The notes under the pieces: generated by a model
What the model was told of the DNA's origin: nothing
What the model saw: the letters and a program-made list of their open reading frames with translations, nothing else
Databases searched by the model: none
Shown here: piece after piece, positions 52,864 through 60,377 of the stretch
How positions within the stretch are numbered: the first letter of the stretch is position 1
Layout: each line of letters opens with the position of its first letter
Assembly: GCA_963778165.1 (NCBI GenBank)
Contig: CAVZTE010000004.1
Location: forward strand, 1 to 64,000
Source of the DNA: Bog-756 sp963778165
GTDB taxonomy: Bacteria > Actinomycetota > Acidimicrobiia > Acidimicrobiales > RAAP-2
DNA length: 64,000 nucleotides
Reading direction: 5' to 3'
Position numbers and translations under genes: made by a program

Positions 52864-54471
52864 TCAGAACGTGCTTCGGGCCGCCGGGGGCCGGGGTGCG
52901 CCCGTCACCGATGCCAGGTGGGGCGAGGGGCCGCTCGCCCCTAGCGGCTGGGCCAGGTCTTCCAGCGACTGCTGCTCGGCGTCTATGCCCAGGAAGATCT
53001 CGACCACTCCCCCGATGACCATGACGCCGGCCCCGATGAGGTAGCCGATGAACAGTCGGAAGTGGTCCTGGCCGGTGCCGATCAGCTCGCCGTAGAGCCA
53101 GGGGCCGAAGGCACCGAAGCTCTGGGCGATGGCGAAGAAGACGGCGATGGCCTTGGCCCGCACCTCCACCGGGAAGATCTCGCTCACGGTCAGATAGGCC
53201 GAGGACGCCCCGGCCGAGGCGAAGAAGAAGATCACGCACCAACACGCCGTCTGGCTCACGGCATTGAGGACACCGGCGTTGAACAACACCGCGCTGAAGG
53301 CCAGCAGGGCGCCCGCCAGGATGTACGTCCCGGCGATCATCTTCCGGCGCCCGATGGTGTCGAAGAGATGTCCGATGGTCAATGGCCCGATGAGATTGCC
53401 CAGGGCGAAGAAGATGAAGTAGTAGGCGGTGTCGGTGGCCGGGACGTTGTAGATCTTGGTCAGCACCAGGGCGTAGGTGAAGAAGATGGCGTTGTAGAGG
53501 AACGACTGGGTGATCATCAGGGTGGCTCCGAGGATGGCCCGCCTCGGATAGTGGACGAACAGGGTCCGGGCCAGGGCCACGAAGCCGATATCGCTGGCCG
53601 GGGTGATCTCGATGGCCTTGGACTCATCGACCTCACCCAGCGTCCCGCCGGTGGACTTGGTTCGCTCCTCGATCTCATCGACGGCCCGCTCGGCCTCCTG
53701 TTGTCGGCCGTGCATGAGGAGCCAGCGGGGGCTCTCGGGCAGGTTCTTGCGCACGAACAGGATGACGAAGCCCAGGGCCGGACCGAACAGGAAGGCCACC
53801 CGCCACGAGTAACTGACCGGGAGGTTGTTGACCACCAGAATGGTCAACACCGTGGCGATGAGGGCACCGCCCCAGTAGGTGCCGTTGACCGCGATGTCCA
53901 CCCGACCGCGGTACTTGGCCGGGATCAGCTCGTCGATGGCCGAGTTGATGGCGGCGTACTCGCCCCCGATGCCCATGCCGGCGATGAACCGGGAGAACCA
54001 GACCCAGTAGGCCCAGCCCGGCGAGTGCCCGAAGGTGAGAGCGGTGAGCACCCCACCGAACAGGTACACCCCCAGCGTGATCATGAACAGGTTGCGCCGA
54101 CCGAACTTGTCGGACAGCCGGCCGAAGAAGAGGGCCCCGACCACTTCGCCCAGCAGGTAGACGGTGCCCACGGCGAAGGCCACCTCGGAAGAGGACAGGT
54201 TGAGAGCCTGCTTCTGACTGATCAGGCCTTCGGCGTTGCTGGCGATGGTGATCTCCAGCCCGTCGAGAACCCAGGCCACGCCCAGGGCCATGACCAAACG
54301 GGTGTGGAATCGGGACCAACCGAGTCGATCGAGCCGGGCCGGAATAAGGCTCCGGATGGTTCCTCCGGACTGTCCTTCCCCCTCGGTCCGGTCAGGCCCG
54401 GTCAGCCCGGTCAGCCCGGTCAGTCGCAACCCTACTGATCGCTTCCACGTTTCCTCCCCCTTTTGATTCAC
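52864..54471 (-). CDS. MFS transporter, metabolite:H+ symporter type (start uncertain)
   Basis: About 12 membrane segments. G-R-L-S-D-K-F-G-R-R-N near residue 120 (motif A), R-F-I-A-G-M-G-I-G-G-E-Y near 160, P-E-S-P-R-W-L near 240 and G-H-L-F-D-T-I-G-R-R-K in the second half match the sugar/aromatic-acid symporter group. The continuous frame starts at GTG 54471, which has no ribosome-binding site. A much better site, GGGGGAGGAAAC followed by GTG 54448, lies in another frame and joins this one only if one base is removed from the 9-bp repeats at about 54391-54420. The true start is therefore probably 54448, with an indel in the repeat. The substrate is unknown. Confidence 0.8.
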   Translation of the reverse strand: MNQKGEETWKRSVGLRLTGLTGLTGPDRTEGEGQSGGTIRSLIPARLDRLGWSRFHTRLVMALGVAWVLDGLEITIASNAEGLISQKQALNLSSSEVAFAVGTVYLLGEVVGALFFGRLSDKFGRRNLFMITLGVYLFGGVLTALTFGHSPGWAYWVWFSRFIAGMGIGGEYAAINSAIDELIPAKYRGRVDIAVNGTYWGGALIATVLTILVVNNLPVSYSWRVAFLFGPALGFVILFVRKNLPESPRWLLMHGRQQEAERAVDEIEERTKSTGGTLGEVDESKAIEITPASDIGFVALARTLFVHYPRRAILGATLMITQSFLYNAIFFTYALVLTKIYNVPATDTAYYFIFFALGNLIGPLTIGHLFDTIGRRKMIAGTYILAGALLAFSAVLFNAGVLNAVSQTACWCVIFFFASAGASSAYLTVSEIFPVEVRAKAIAVFFAIAQSFGAFGPWLYGELIGTGQDHFRLFIGYLIGAGVMVIGGVVEIFLGIDAEQQSLEDLAQPLGASGPSPHLASVTGAPRPPAARSTF

Positions 54472-54580
54472 CGAACAACTACTGCTTACCCAGAAGCAGG
54501 CCCGATCGAACTATGGCTATCTTGCGATTCCATCGGCCGGTCATCTGGCAATCGACGGGCCGTTTGGTCATCCTGTAGGG

Positions 54581-55120
54581 ATGATCGAAACCATCGTGAC
54601 CGACCGTCTCCTCATGCGGGCCTTCACCGAAGAGGACCTGGGCCCGCTGACCGCGCTTCACGCCGAGCCGTCCTTCTGGTGGTTCCCCCTCCGCCGCGGC
54701 ATGGAGCCCGACGAGACCTCCCGGTTTTTGGACCGGGTGCTCGCTGACAACCAGAGCCCTGATCGCCCCACCTTCCATGCCGTGGTCGAGCGGTCCAGTG
54801 GCGCGCTCATGGGTTGGGCCGGGCTGTCCATTCCGAATTTTCTTCCCGAGGTGCTGCCGGCCACCGAAGTCGGATGGCGGTTGGGTACCGAGTACCGCGG
54901 CCACGGCTACGCCACCGAGGCTGCCGCCGCCGCTCTGCACTGGGGCTTCGAGGATCTCGGTCTCGAATCGATCATCTCCATCTTCGAGCCGGAGAACGTG
55001 GCATCAGGGAAGGTCATGGACCGACTGGGCTTCGGACCCGGCTTCGAGACCACCGAGCCGGCGCGGGACCTTCCCCTGCTGGTCCGCACGCTGACGGTCG
55101 ACGAATGGCGCTCGGCGTAG
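54581..55120 (+). CDS. GNAT-family N-acetyltransferase
   Basis: 179 residues of the RimJ/RimL-like branch: T-D-R-L-L-M-R-A-F near residue 7, E-V-G-W-R-L-G-T-E-Y-R-G-H-G-Y-A-T-E-A near 95-113 (acetyl-CoA pyrophosphate loop) and P-E-N-V-A-S-G-K-V-M-D-R-L-G-F near 140. It would acetylate an amino group of an unknown small molecule or protein. It is divergent from the MFS gene and followed after 10 bp by an APH-type gene. Confidence 0.85.
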   Translation: MIETIVTDRLLMRAFTEEDLGPLTALHAEPSFWWFPLRRGMEPDETSRFLDRVLADNQSPDRPTFHAVVERSSGALMGWAGLSIPNFLPEVLPATEVGWRLGTEYRGHGYATEAAAAALHWGFEDLGLESIISIFEPENVASGKVMDRLGFGPGFETTEPARDLPLLVRTLTVDEWRSA

Positions 55121-55123
55121 CGT
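55118..55123 (+). promoter_or_regulatory. possible -10 box (TAGCGT) of the APH-type gene
   Basis: TAGCGT overlaps the stop codon of the acetyltransferase gene and ends 7 nt before ATG 55131. Confidence 0.35.
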
Positions 55124-55130
55124 TCCGGAC

Positions 55131-56087
55131 ATGGCCACTGTGAAGCCATCGGCGTTCGACTCCCTCCTGGAGCGGATGTACCAGCGGTCGGGCGTGGACA
55201 CGCTGCCCGCTCACCTCGAGGGGGCATGCGGCATCGCCGTAAAGAAGGTGACCGGGCTGGACGTGGGGGTGTTCCGGGTCGATCGGACCGACAAGGGGAC
55301 GCCGCTGGTGGCCCGGATGTTCTCAGCGGCTCGGCCCTACGCCGCCGCCGAAGCCGACCTCGCCGTGTTGCACTATCTCGCAGAGATCGGGTTTCCGGCT
55401 GAGCGGCCGTTCGGGCACGGCACACTCACCACTCACCAGGACCAGGCCGTCCTGGTGACCGAGTTCATCAAGGAGGCCCCCAAAGCCCAGCGGCCTCCGC
55501 ATCCGATCATCCGGCTCGGTGCCATGGTCGGCCGGTTACAGCAATTGGCCGTACCGGCCGGCGCGAACCGGCCGGCCGGTGCCCTGCACCACTTCGCCGA
55601 CGGGACCATGGCGGACGAGCTCCGGGCGGCTGCAGGCTGGCTGGACTCCATCGAGGGTCAGGTGCCACCGGGCGATGGCGAGGCCTTGTCCACTCTTCGC
55701 ACCGCCGTGCTCGACGCCGACGGAGGGGACGGACTGCCCGAGGCGTTCGTCCATCCCGATCCTGTCCCGAAGAACGTGATCTTCACCGCCGACGGACCGG
55801 TACTGGTCGACTGGACGTCCGCTGGACGCGGTCCCCGGCTGGCTTCCATGACCCTGGTGCTGAGGTCGGGGTGGGCCGCAGTGCCGTTCATGAGGGGCTA
55901 TACCCGAAAGATCTCCCTCATCGACGACGAGCGTGACCGGCTGGCCGGACTGCTCTTCAGCCGGGCGCTCATCGATGCGGTGTTCCGGGTCTGTCGCGAC
56001 CCGAAGACCGTGCCGGCCACGGCCAAGCGGCTGGGCGCCATCCGGCGTCAGAGCGAAGAGAAGGCAGCCGCTCTGCTGGCCATCTGA
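55131..56087 (+). CDS. aminoglycoside-phosphotransferase-like kinase
   Basis: 318 residues of the APH/choline-kinase fold. V-L-V-T-E-F-I near residue 105 is the hinge. The catalytic loop reads F-V-H-P-D-P-V-P-K-N-V-I-F near 205, with Asp and Asn in place but an unusual H-P-D in place of H-G-D. L-V-D-W-T-S-A-G near 225 carries the metal-binding Asp. The substrate is unknown. The neighbouring acetyltransferase might suggest antibiotic modification, but both families have many other roles. Confidence 0.75.
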   Translation: MATVKPSAFDSLLERMYQRSGVDTLPAHLEGACGIAVKKVTGLDVGVFRVDRTDKGTPLVARMFSAARPYAAAEADLAVLHYLAEIGFPAERPFGHGTLTTHQDQAVLVTEFIKEAPKAQRPPHPIIRLGAMVGRLQQLAVPAGANRPAGALHHFADGTMADELRAAAGWLDSIEGQVPPGDGEALSTLRTAVLDADGGDGLPEAFVHPDPVPKNVIFTADGPVLVDWTSAGRGPRLASMTLVLRSGWAAVPFMRGYTRKISLIDDERDRLAGLLFSRALIDAVFRVCRDPKTVPATAKRLGAIRRQSEEKAAALLAI

Positions 56088-56147
56088 CCTACGCCACCGA
56101 TCTCCAGGGGGCCCACCGAGGTGGACCACCCGCGCCACCGGCGTGGC

Positions 56148-57644
56148 TCAGCGCATCACCCGGCGTACGCCTTCGCCCGTGGCCAGTTCCGGTGGCACCA
56201 GGTCGATGAAGGTCGGGACGGGAATGGCGTCGAGCTCCTCGCTCCCGTCGCCGGGCCGCGGCTCGGTCTCCACCGTGGTGTACTCGCCACTGGTCGACCG
56301 CTCGATGATCACGGCCCGCTTGCGCTTGCCGATGCCCTCGGCCGCCCGCATCTCCAGGCAGATCTTGTAGGTCACGAAGTAGGCGATGATCGGCGCGATG
56401 ACCACGGCGAACCGGAAGAACCACAGCACGCTCTTCAGCGGCAGCTGGAAGAAGTTGGCCATGACGTCGGTGGAGGAGGCGAAGAAGGTCATCCCCAGCA
56501 GCATGAGCATGGCGGCACCGGCCGCGGTCCGCTTGGGCCGGTCGCGGGGCCGGTCCAAGAGGTTGTGGTACGCCAGATCCTTAGTGTGGTGCGACTCGAT
56601 GAACGGCCACCCCAGCAGGATGTTGAAGATCAGGCCCGGGAAGATCACCGCCGGCAGGAACACCTCGAGTGGGATGGTGTGGCCCCAGCCGACCCACTCC
56701 CAGCTCGGCATGATGCGCAACGCCCCGTCGAGCCATCCCATGTACCAGTCCGGTTGGACGGCGTAGGAGATCTGGTACGGCTCGTACTGGCCGAACTGCC
56801 AGATCGGGTTGATCTGGGCGAAGCCACCCAACAGGAAGATCACCGCGGTCACCATGAACAAGAACCCGGTGGTCTTGGCCATGAAGGTCGGGAACATCGG
56901 CGAACCGACCACGTTGTGCTCGGTCTTGCCCTTCCCCGGGAACTGGGTGTGCTTCTGTTTGACCAGTAGACCGAGGTGGGCGGCCAGTAGTCCGATGATG
57001 ATCAAGGGCACGATCAGGACGTGGAGTATGTAGAACCGCTCGAGAATGATCCCGTTCCCCGGGAAGTTCCCCCCGAAAACGAAGAAGGCGATGTAACTGC
57101 CGACCAGGGGTATCGACTCGATGATGGAGTAGGCGATCCGGATACCGGTTCCCGACACCAGGTCGTCAGGAAGGGAGTACCCCAGGAAGCCGTTGACGAT
57201 GCCCAGGATGAGCATGGTGACGCCGACGATCCAGTTGAACTCCCGGGGCTTGCGGAACGCCCCGGTGAAGAACACCCGGGCCATGTGCACGGCGATCGAG
57301 CCCAAAAAGATGTCGGCGGCCCAGTGGTGGGCCTGGCGCATCAGGAGCCCCGACCTCACGTCGAAGGACAGGCCCACGCTGGAGGCGTAGGCCTCGGACA
57401 CCTTCTCCCCCCGCAGCGGCAGGTAGGAGCCGTTGTAGATGACCTCGTGGGCGGAGGGGACGTAGTACAGCGAGAGGAACACGCCGGTGGCCAGCAGCAC
57501 CACGAACGAGTACAGGGCGATCTCACCCAGCATGAACGACCAGTGGTCGGGGAAGATCTTGTCCAGGAACGTCCGGCCGCCCTTGGCGATGCCCAGCCGG
57601 TCGTCCACCCACCGGAGCGAGCTGTCGATGGTCTCGTCGATCAT
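56148..57644 (-). CDS. qcrB: cytochrome bc1 complex cytochrome b subunit
   Basis: 498 residues. Haem ligands: His in M-R-Q-A-H-H-W-A-A and A-V-H-M-A-R-V-F near residues 105-120, and in Y-I-L-H-V-L-I-V-P and L-A-A-H-L-G-L near 208-225. The Q-P-D-W-Y motif near 290 replaces P-E-W-Y, as in other actinobacteria. The C-terminal extension is typical of actinobacterial QcrB. It is last in the ctaE-qcrC-qcrA-qcrB operon and overlaps the qcrA stop by 4 bp. Confidence 0.95.
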   Translation of the reverse strand: MIDETIDSSLRWVDDRLGIAKGGRTFLDKIFPDHWSFMLGEIALYSFVVLLATGVFLSLYYVPSAHEVIYNGSYLPLRGEKVSEAYASSVGLSFDVRSGLLMRQAHHWAADIFLGSIAVHMARVFFTGAFRKPREFNWIVGVTMLILGIVNGFLGYSLPDDLVSGTGIRIAYSIIESIPLVGSYIAFFVFGGNFPGNGIILERFYILHVLIVPLIIIGLLAAHLGLLVKQKHTQFPGKGKTEHNVVGSPMFPTFMAKTTGFLFMVTAVIFLLGGFAQINPIWQFGQYEPYQISYAVQPDWYMGWLDGALRIMPSWEWVGWGHTIPLEVFLPAVIFPGLIFNILLGWPFIESHHTKDLAYHNLLDRPRDRPKRTAAGAAMLMLLGMTFFASSTDVMANFFQLPLKSVLWFFRFAVVIAPIIAYFVTYKICLEMRAAEGIGKRKRAVIIERSTSGEYTTVETEPRPGDGSEELDAIPVPTFIDLVPPELATGEGVRRVMR

Positions 57645-58597
57645 GGGCGCTCCCAGAATCCCGGGCCGACGGCCTGGTTGAAGCCGCCCGTGGCCCGCAG
57701 ATAGCCGGCGTCATCGACGGTGATGGGCAGCTGCGGCAGCGGGCGGGGGGCGGGGCCGAACTCGGGCACACACCCGGCCAGCACGTTGAAGATGGACTGG
57801 TGGCACGGGCAGACCAGCTGTTGGGTCTGCTCCTGGTACAGCCCCACCGGGCAGCCCAGGTGGGTGCACATCTTCGAGAAGGCCACGTAGCCGGCCACGC
57901 CCCAGCTGGTGCGTCCGGGCGATTGGAGCGGCTGGAGCTGATCAGCCAGCCGGATGAGGATGACCTGGTCGGGGGAGGAGCCGATGAAACCCTTGGGGAA
58001 GACGGTGAGCACACCACCCACCTCGAGGTCGTCGACGGTGACCGTACGCCCGTCGACCGCCACCAACTGGGAGCCCCTCCTCCAGTTGGTCGAGAACAGG
58101 GAGGTGTCGGTCTCCCCGTGCGCCGACTCGTCCTTCGAGGGCTTGGGGCCGAGTGACCGGATCAGGGGGAAGGCCAGGACCACCCCCATGACGGTCGACC
58201 CCGCCAGGAACAGGCCGCCCAACATCTTCCGACGCTTGACCACCATGCCACCGCGCTGGGTGATGGCTGCGGTCATCGCCTCGCGCTCGGCCTCGGTGGA
58301 GTGGAACTCGTGCCGCTCCTCGACGAAGGGGCCCTGCGGCATCAGGTACTTGCCCCAGGTGATGACCCCGAACCCGAGGGCCAGCATGCCCACGCCCAGG
58401 GTGATGGCCTCGATCTGGGTGTTGGCCACCACCCAGTAGGCGATGCCGAAGCCGATGAAGCCCAGGAACCCCACCACCATGGCCACCGCCGCCACCGTCT
58501 GGGCGGACTGGGGGTGCTTGGCGTAGGGCTGGAGGTGCGGATCGTCGAGGGCGGCCGGGGGCAGCGGGCCTTCGAGCTTGGGCGACTCGTCGCTCAC
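57641..58597 (-). CDS. qcrA: cytochrome bc1 complex Rieske iron-sulfur subunit
   Basis: 318 residues with three N-terminal membrane segments (about 33-55, 63-83 and 125-145), the actinobacterial arrangement. The [2Fe-2S] ligands are Cys244/His246 in C-T-H-L-G-C and Cys263/His266 in C-P-C-H-Q-S, with Cys249 and Cys265 placed for the disulfide. Overlaps qcrC and qcrB by 4 bp on each side. Confidence 0.95.
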   Translation of the reverse strand: MSDESPKLEGPLPPAALDDPHLQPYAKHPQSAQTVAAVAMVVGFLGFIGFGIAYWVVANTQIEAITLGVGMLALGFGVITWGKYLMPQGPFVEERHEFHSTEAEREAMTAAITQRGGMVVKRRKMLGGLFLAGSTVMGVVLAFPLIRSLGPKPSKDESAHGETDTSLFSTNWRRGSQLVAVDGRTVTVDDLEVGGVLTVFPKGFIGSSPDQVILIRLADQLQPLQSPGRTSWGVAGYVAFSKMCTHLGCPVGLYQEQTQQLVCPCHQSIFNVLAGCVPEFGPAPRPLPQLPITVDDAGYLRATGGFNQAVGPGFWERP

Positions 58598-59520
58598 GTA
58601 CGATCTCCGATCCAGAAGCAGACGAGCATCAGCACGCCGACACCGAGCAACAGTCCGACGAAGCCCTCACCGACCGGGCCGATCCCGCCCAGGCCGAACC
58701 CGCCGGGGTCGGCCGGGTGCTGGATGACGCCGTCCACGTAAGCGGTGATGTCCCGCAACTCGTTGTTGGTGATGTCGCCCGGCCCGAAGTGGGGCATGTT
58801 GCCCGGCCCCGAGCGGACGGCCTCGGCGATCTGCGTGGCGGTGGCCAGGTGCAGGCTGGGGGCGTAGGCCCCGTCCATCAGGGCATCACCAGCACCGGTG
58901 ATGGTGTGGCAGGCGGCGCAGTTGAGGGTGAACAGGGTGTTCCCCATCTCCAGGTTGGCGTTCTTGGTGTTGATGACGGGGATGCCGACGCCCTCGCCAG
59001 GGGTCAGGGACTGCACGAACGCCGCGATCTCCAGGGTCTGGAGGCGGTTGAACTTGGGGGGCTTGCGGGTGGCTTGCACGCTGGAGTCGGCCAGCGGCAT
59101 CCGACCGGTGGACACCCAGAAGTCGACCGTGCCCGAGCCCAGGCCCTGCAGGTTCGGCGCCCGGACGGTGCCCAGGGCCTCCGGCCCGTGACAGCTCGCG
59201 CAGTTGGCGGCGAACAGGGCCTGCCCGGGAGCGATGAACGACTTGGGCAGGGAGGCGTAGAAGATCCCGGCCTGGTCGGCGTCGGAGAGGCCGTCGTTGT
59301 TGGCCAGCACGCTCGACTCGTTCTTCGTGCTCCGATCGTGGCTGATCGGGGTGGTCTCGCCTTGGGGGGCCACCAGCGTGGGAAGGGTGGTGGTGGGGGT
59401 GGCCGCCGCGGAGGTGGCGCTGACCGAGAAGCCCAGCAGCCCGACGATACCCACGCACCCCATCATGGCCACAGGTGCCAGGTATCGAGCTTTGAGCAGT
59501 CGCCGCATTCCGTATCGCAT
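58594..59520 (-). CDS. qcrC: cytochrome bc1 complex dihaem cytochrome c subunit
   Basis: 308 residues. N-terminal signal segment (about 12-35), two CXXCH haem sites (C107-A-S-C-H111 and C201-A-A-C-H205) and a C-terminal membrane anchor (about 280-303). The two-haem QcrC replaces soluble cytochrome c in actinobacteria and links bc1 directly to aa3 oxidase. ATG 59520 is adjacent to the ctaE stop. Confidence 0.94.
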   Translation of the reverse strand: MRYGMRRLLKARYLAPVAMMGCVGIVGLLGFSVSATSAAATPTTTLPTLVAPQGETTPISHDRSTKNESSVLANNDGLSDADQAGIFYASLPKSFIAPGQALFAANCASCHGPEALGTVRAPNLQGLGSGTVDFWVSTGRMPLADSSVQATRKPPKFNRLQTLEIAAFVQSLTPGEGVGIPVINTKNANLEMGNTLFTLNCAACHTITGAGDALMDGAYAPSLHLATATQIAEAVRSGPGNMPHFGPGDITNNELRDITAYVDGVIQHPADPGGFGLGGIGPVGEGFVGLLLGVGVLMLVCFWIGDRT

Positions 59521-60132
59521 CTACTTGAGAAGGAACAGGCAGGAGTAGAGGCCGACCCAGACGATGTCCACGAAGTGCCAGTAGTAGCTGACTCCCTGGA
59601 AGACCGCGGTCTCCCCCGGATCGCCCTTGGGGCCCTTCAACCGGCCCAGGAGGAAGATCATGGCCACCAGGCCCAGGGTGACGTGCAGGCCGTGGAGCCC
59701 GGACATGATGTAGAAGAGCGAACCGAAGGCCGTGTGGGTGGGGTCCGTCGCCGGGTTGTGCGACAAGGTGACCCACTCGTAGAACTGGTTGGCCACGAAC
59801 AGCGCCCCCAGGACGAAGGTGGCCACCACCATCCGCTTGGCGCTGGCCCGGTTGCCCTTCTCCTGGTCCCAGACGGCCTTTTGCATGGTGAAACTGGACG
59901 CCACCAGGATGGCGGTGAAGATCCCGGCCCGGATGGTGTCGAGGTGGGTACCCGGCGGGGGCCACACGGTGGCGTGGGCCCGGATGGTGAAGAACGCCGC
60001 GAACAGGGAGCTGAAGAACATGACTTCAGAGCCGAGCCAGATGATGACCCCCACTGCCAACATGGAGGGCCGGTCGGGGCGGTGGCGTTGGCGGGCGGGA
60101 ACCGCCGGTTCGGCGGCGAGGGCCTGAGTCAC
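59521..60132 (-). CDS. ctaE: cytochrome c oxidase subunit III
   Basis: 203 residues with five membrane helices. G-S-E-V-M-F-F-S-S-L-F-A-A-F near residue 34, G-L-H-G-L-H-V near 145 and Y-Y-W-H-F-V-D-I-V-W near 183 are the conserved subunit III features. First gene of the ctaE-qcrCAB operon. GTG 60132 has TAAAAAT a few bases upstream on the minus strand, a plausible -10 region. Confidence 0.94.
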   Translation of the reverse strand: MTQALAAEPAVPARQRHRPDRPSMLAVGVIIWLGSEVMFFSSLFAAFFTIRAHATVWPPPGTHLDTIRAGIFTAILVASSFTMQKAVWDQEKGNRASAKRMVVATFVLGALFVANQFYEWVTLSHNPATDPTHTAFGSLFYIMSGLHGLHVTLGLVAMIFLLGRLKGPKGDPGETAVFQGVSYYWHFVDIVWVGLYSCLFLLK

Positions 60133-60243
60133 GCCGGTATTTTTAGTCGATCCGAAGCTCGAAGGGCCAACTCAAGCAGATAGGGCCTTCCGGGGCCCAT
60201 CAGGGCAGGCCACAGGCCCGGCCGGCCTCTGTCCCGGCCCGTA

Positions 60244-60335
60244 CCCCGGCGCCTACGCCGACACTGCCCCGGCGCCTACGCCGACACTGCCCCGGTGCCT
60301 ACGCCGACACTGCGCCGGTGCCTACGCCGACACTG
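60244..60335. repeat. four 23-bp tandem repeats between helD-like and ctaE genes
   Basis: Four nearly identical 23-bp units start at 60244, 60267, 60290 and 60313, each with CCTACGCCGACACTG. A partial unit follows at 60336. They lie downstream of the HelD-like gene and upstream of ctaE. The unit length is not a multiple of three and no gene covers it. Confidence 0.85.
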
Positions 60336-60377
60336 CCCCGGCACTGCCCGGAGGGGCCGCACCCGGGCCCGGCCCGA

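Noticed and set aside
54581..56087. Acetyltransferase plus APH-type kinase as an antibiotic resistance pair
   Set aside because: The GNAT resembles RimJ/L-type enzymes and the kinase has an atypical catalytic loop. Nothing ties either to a known aminoglycoside-modifying family.
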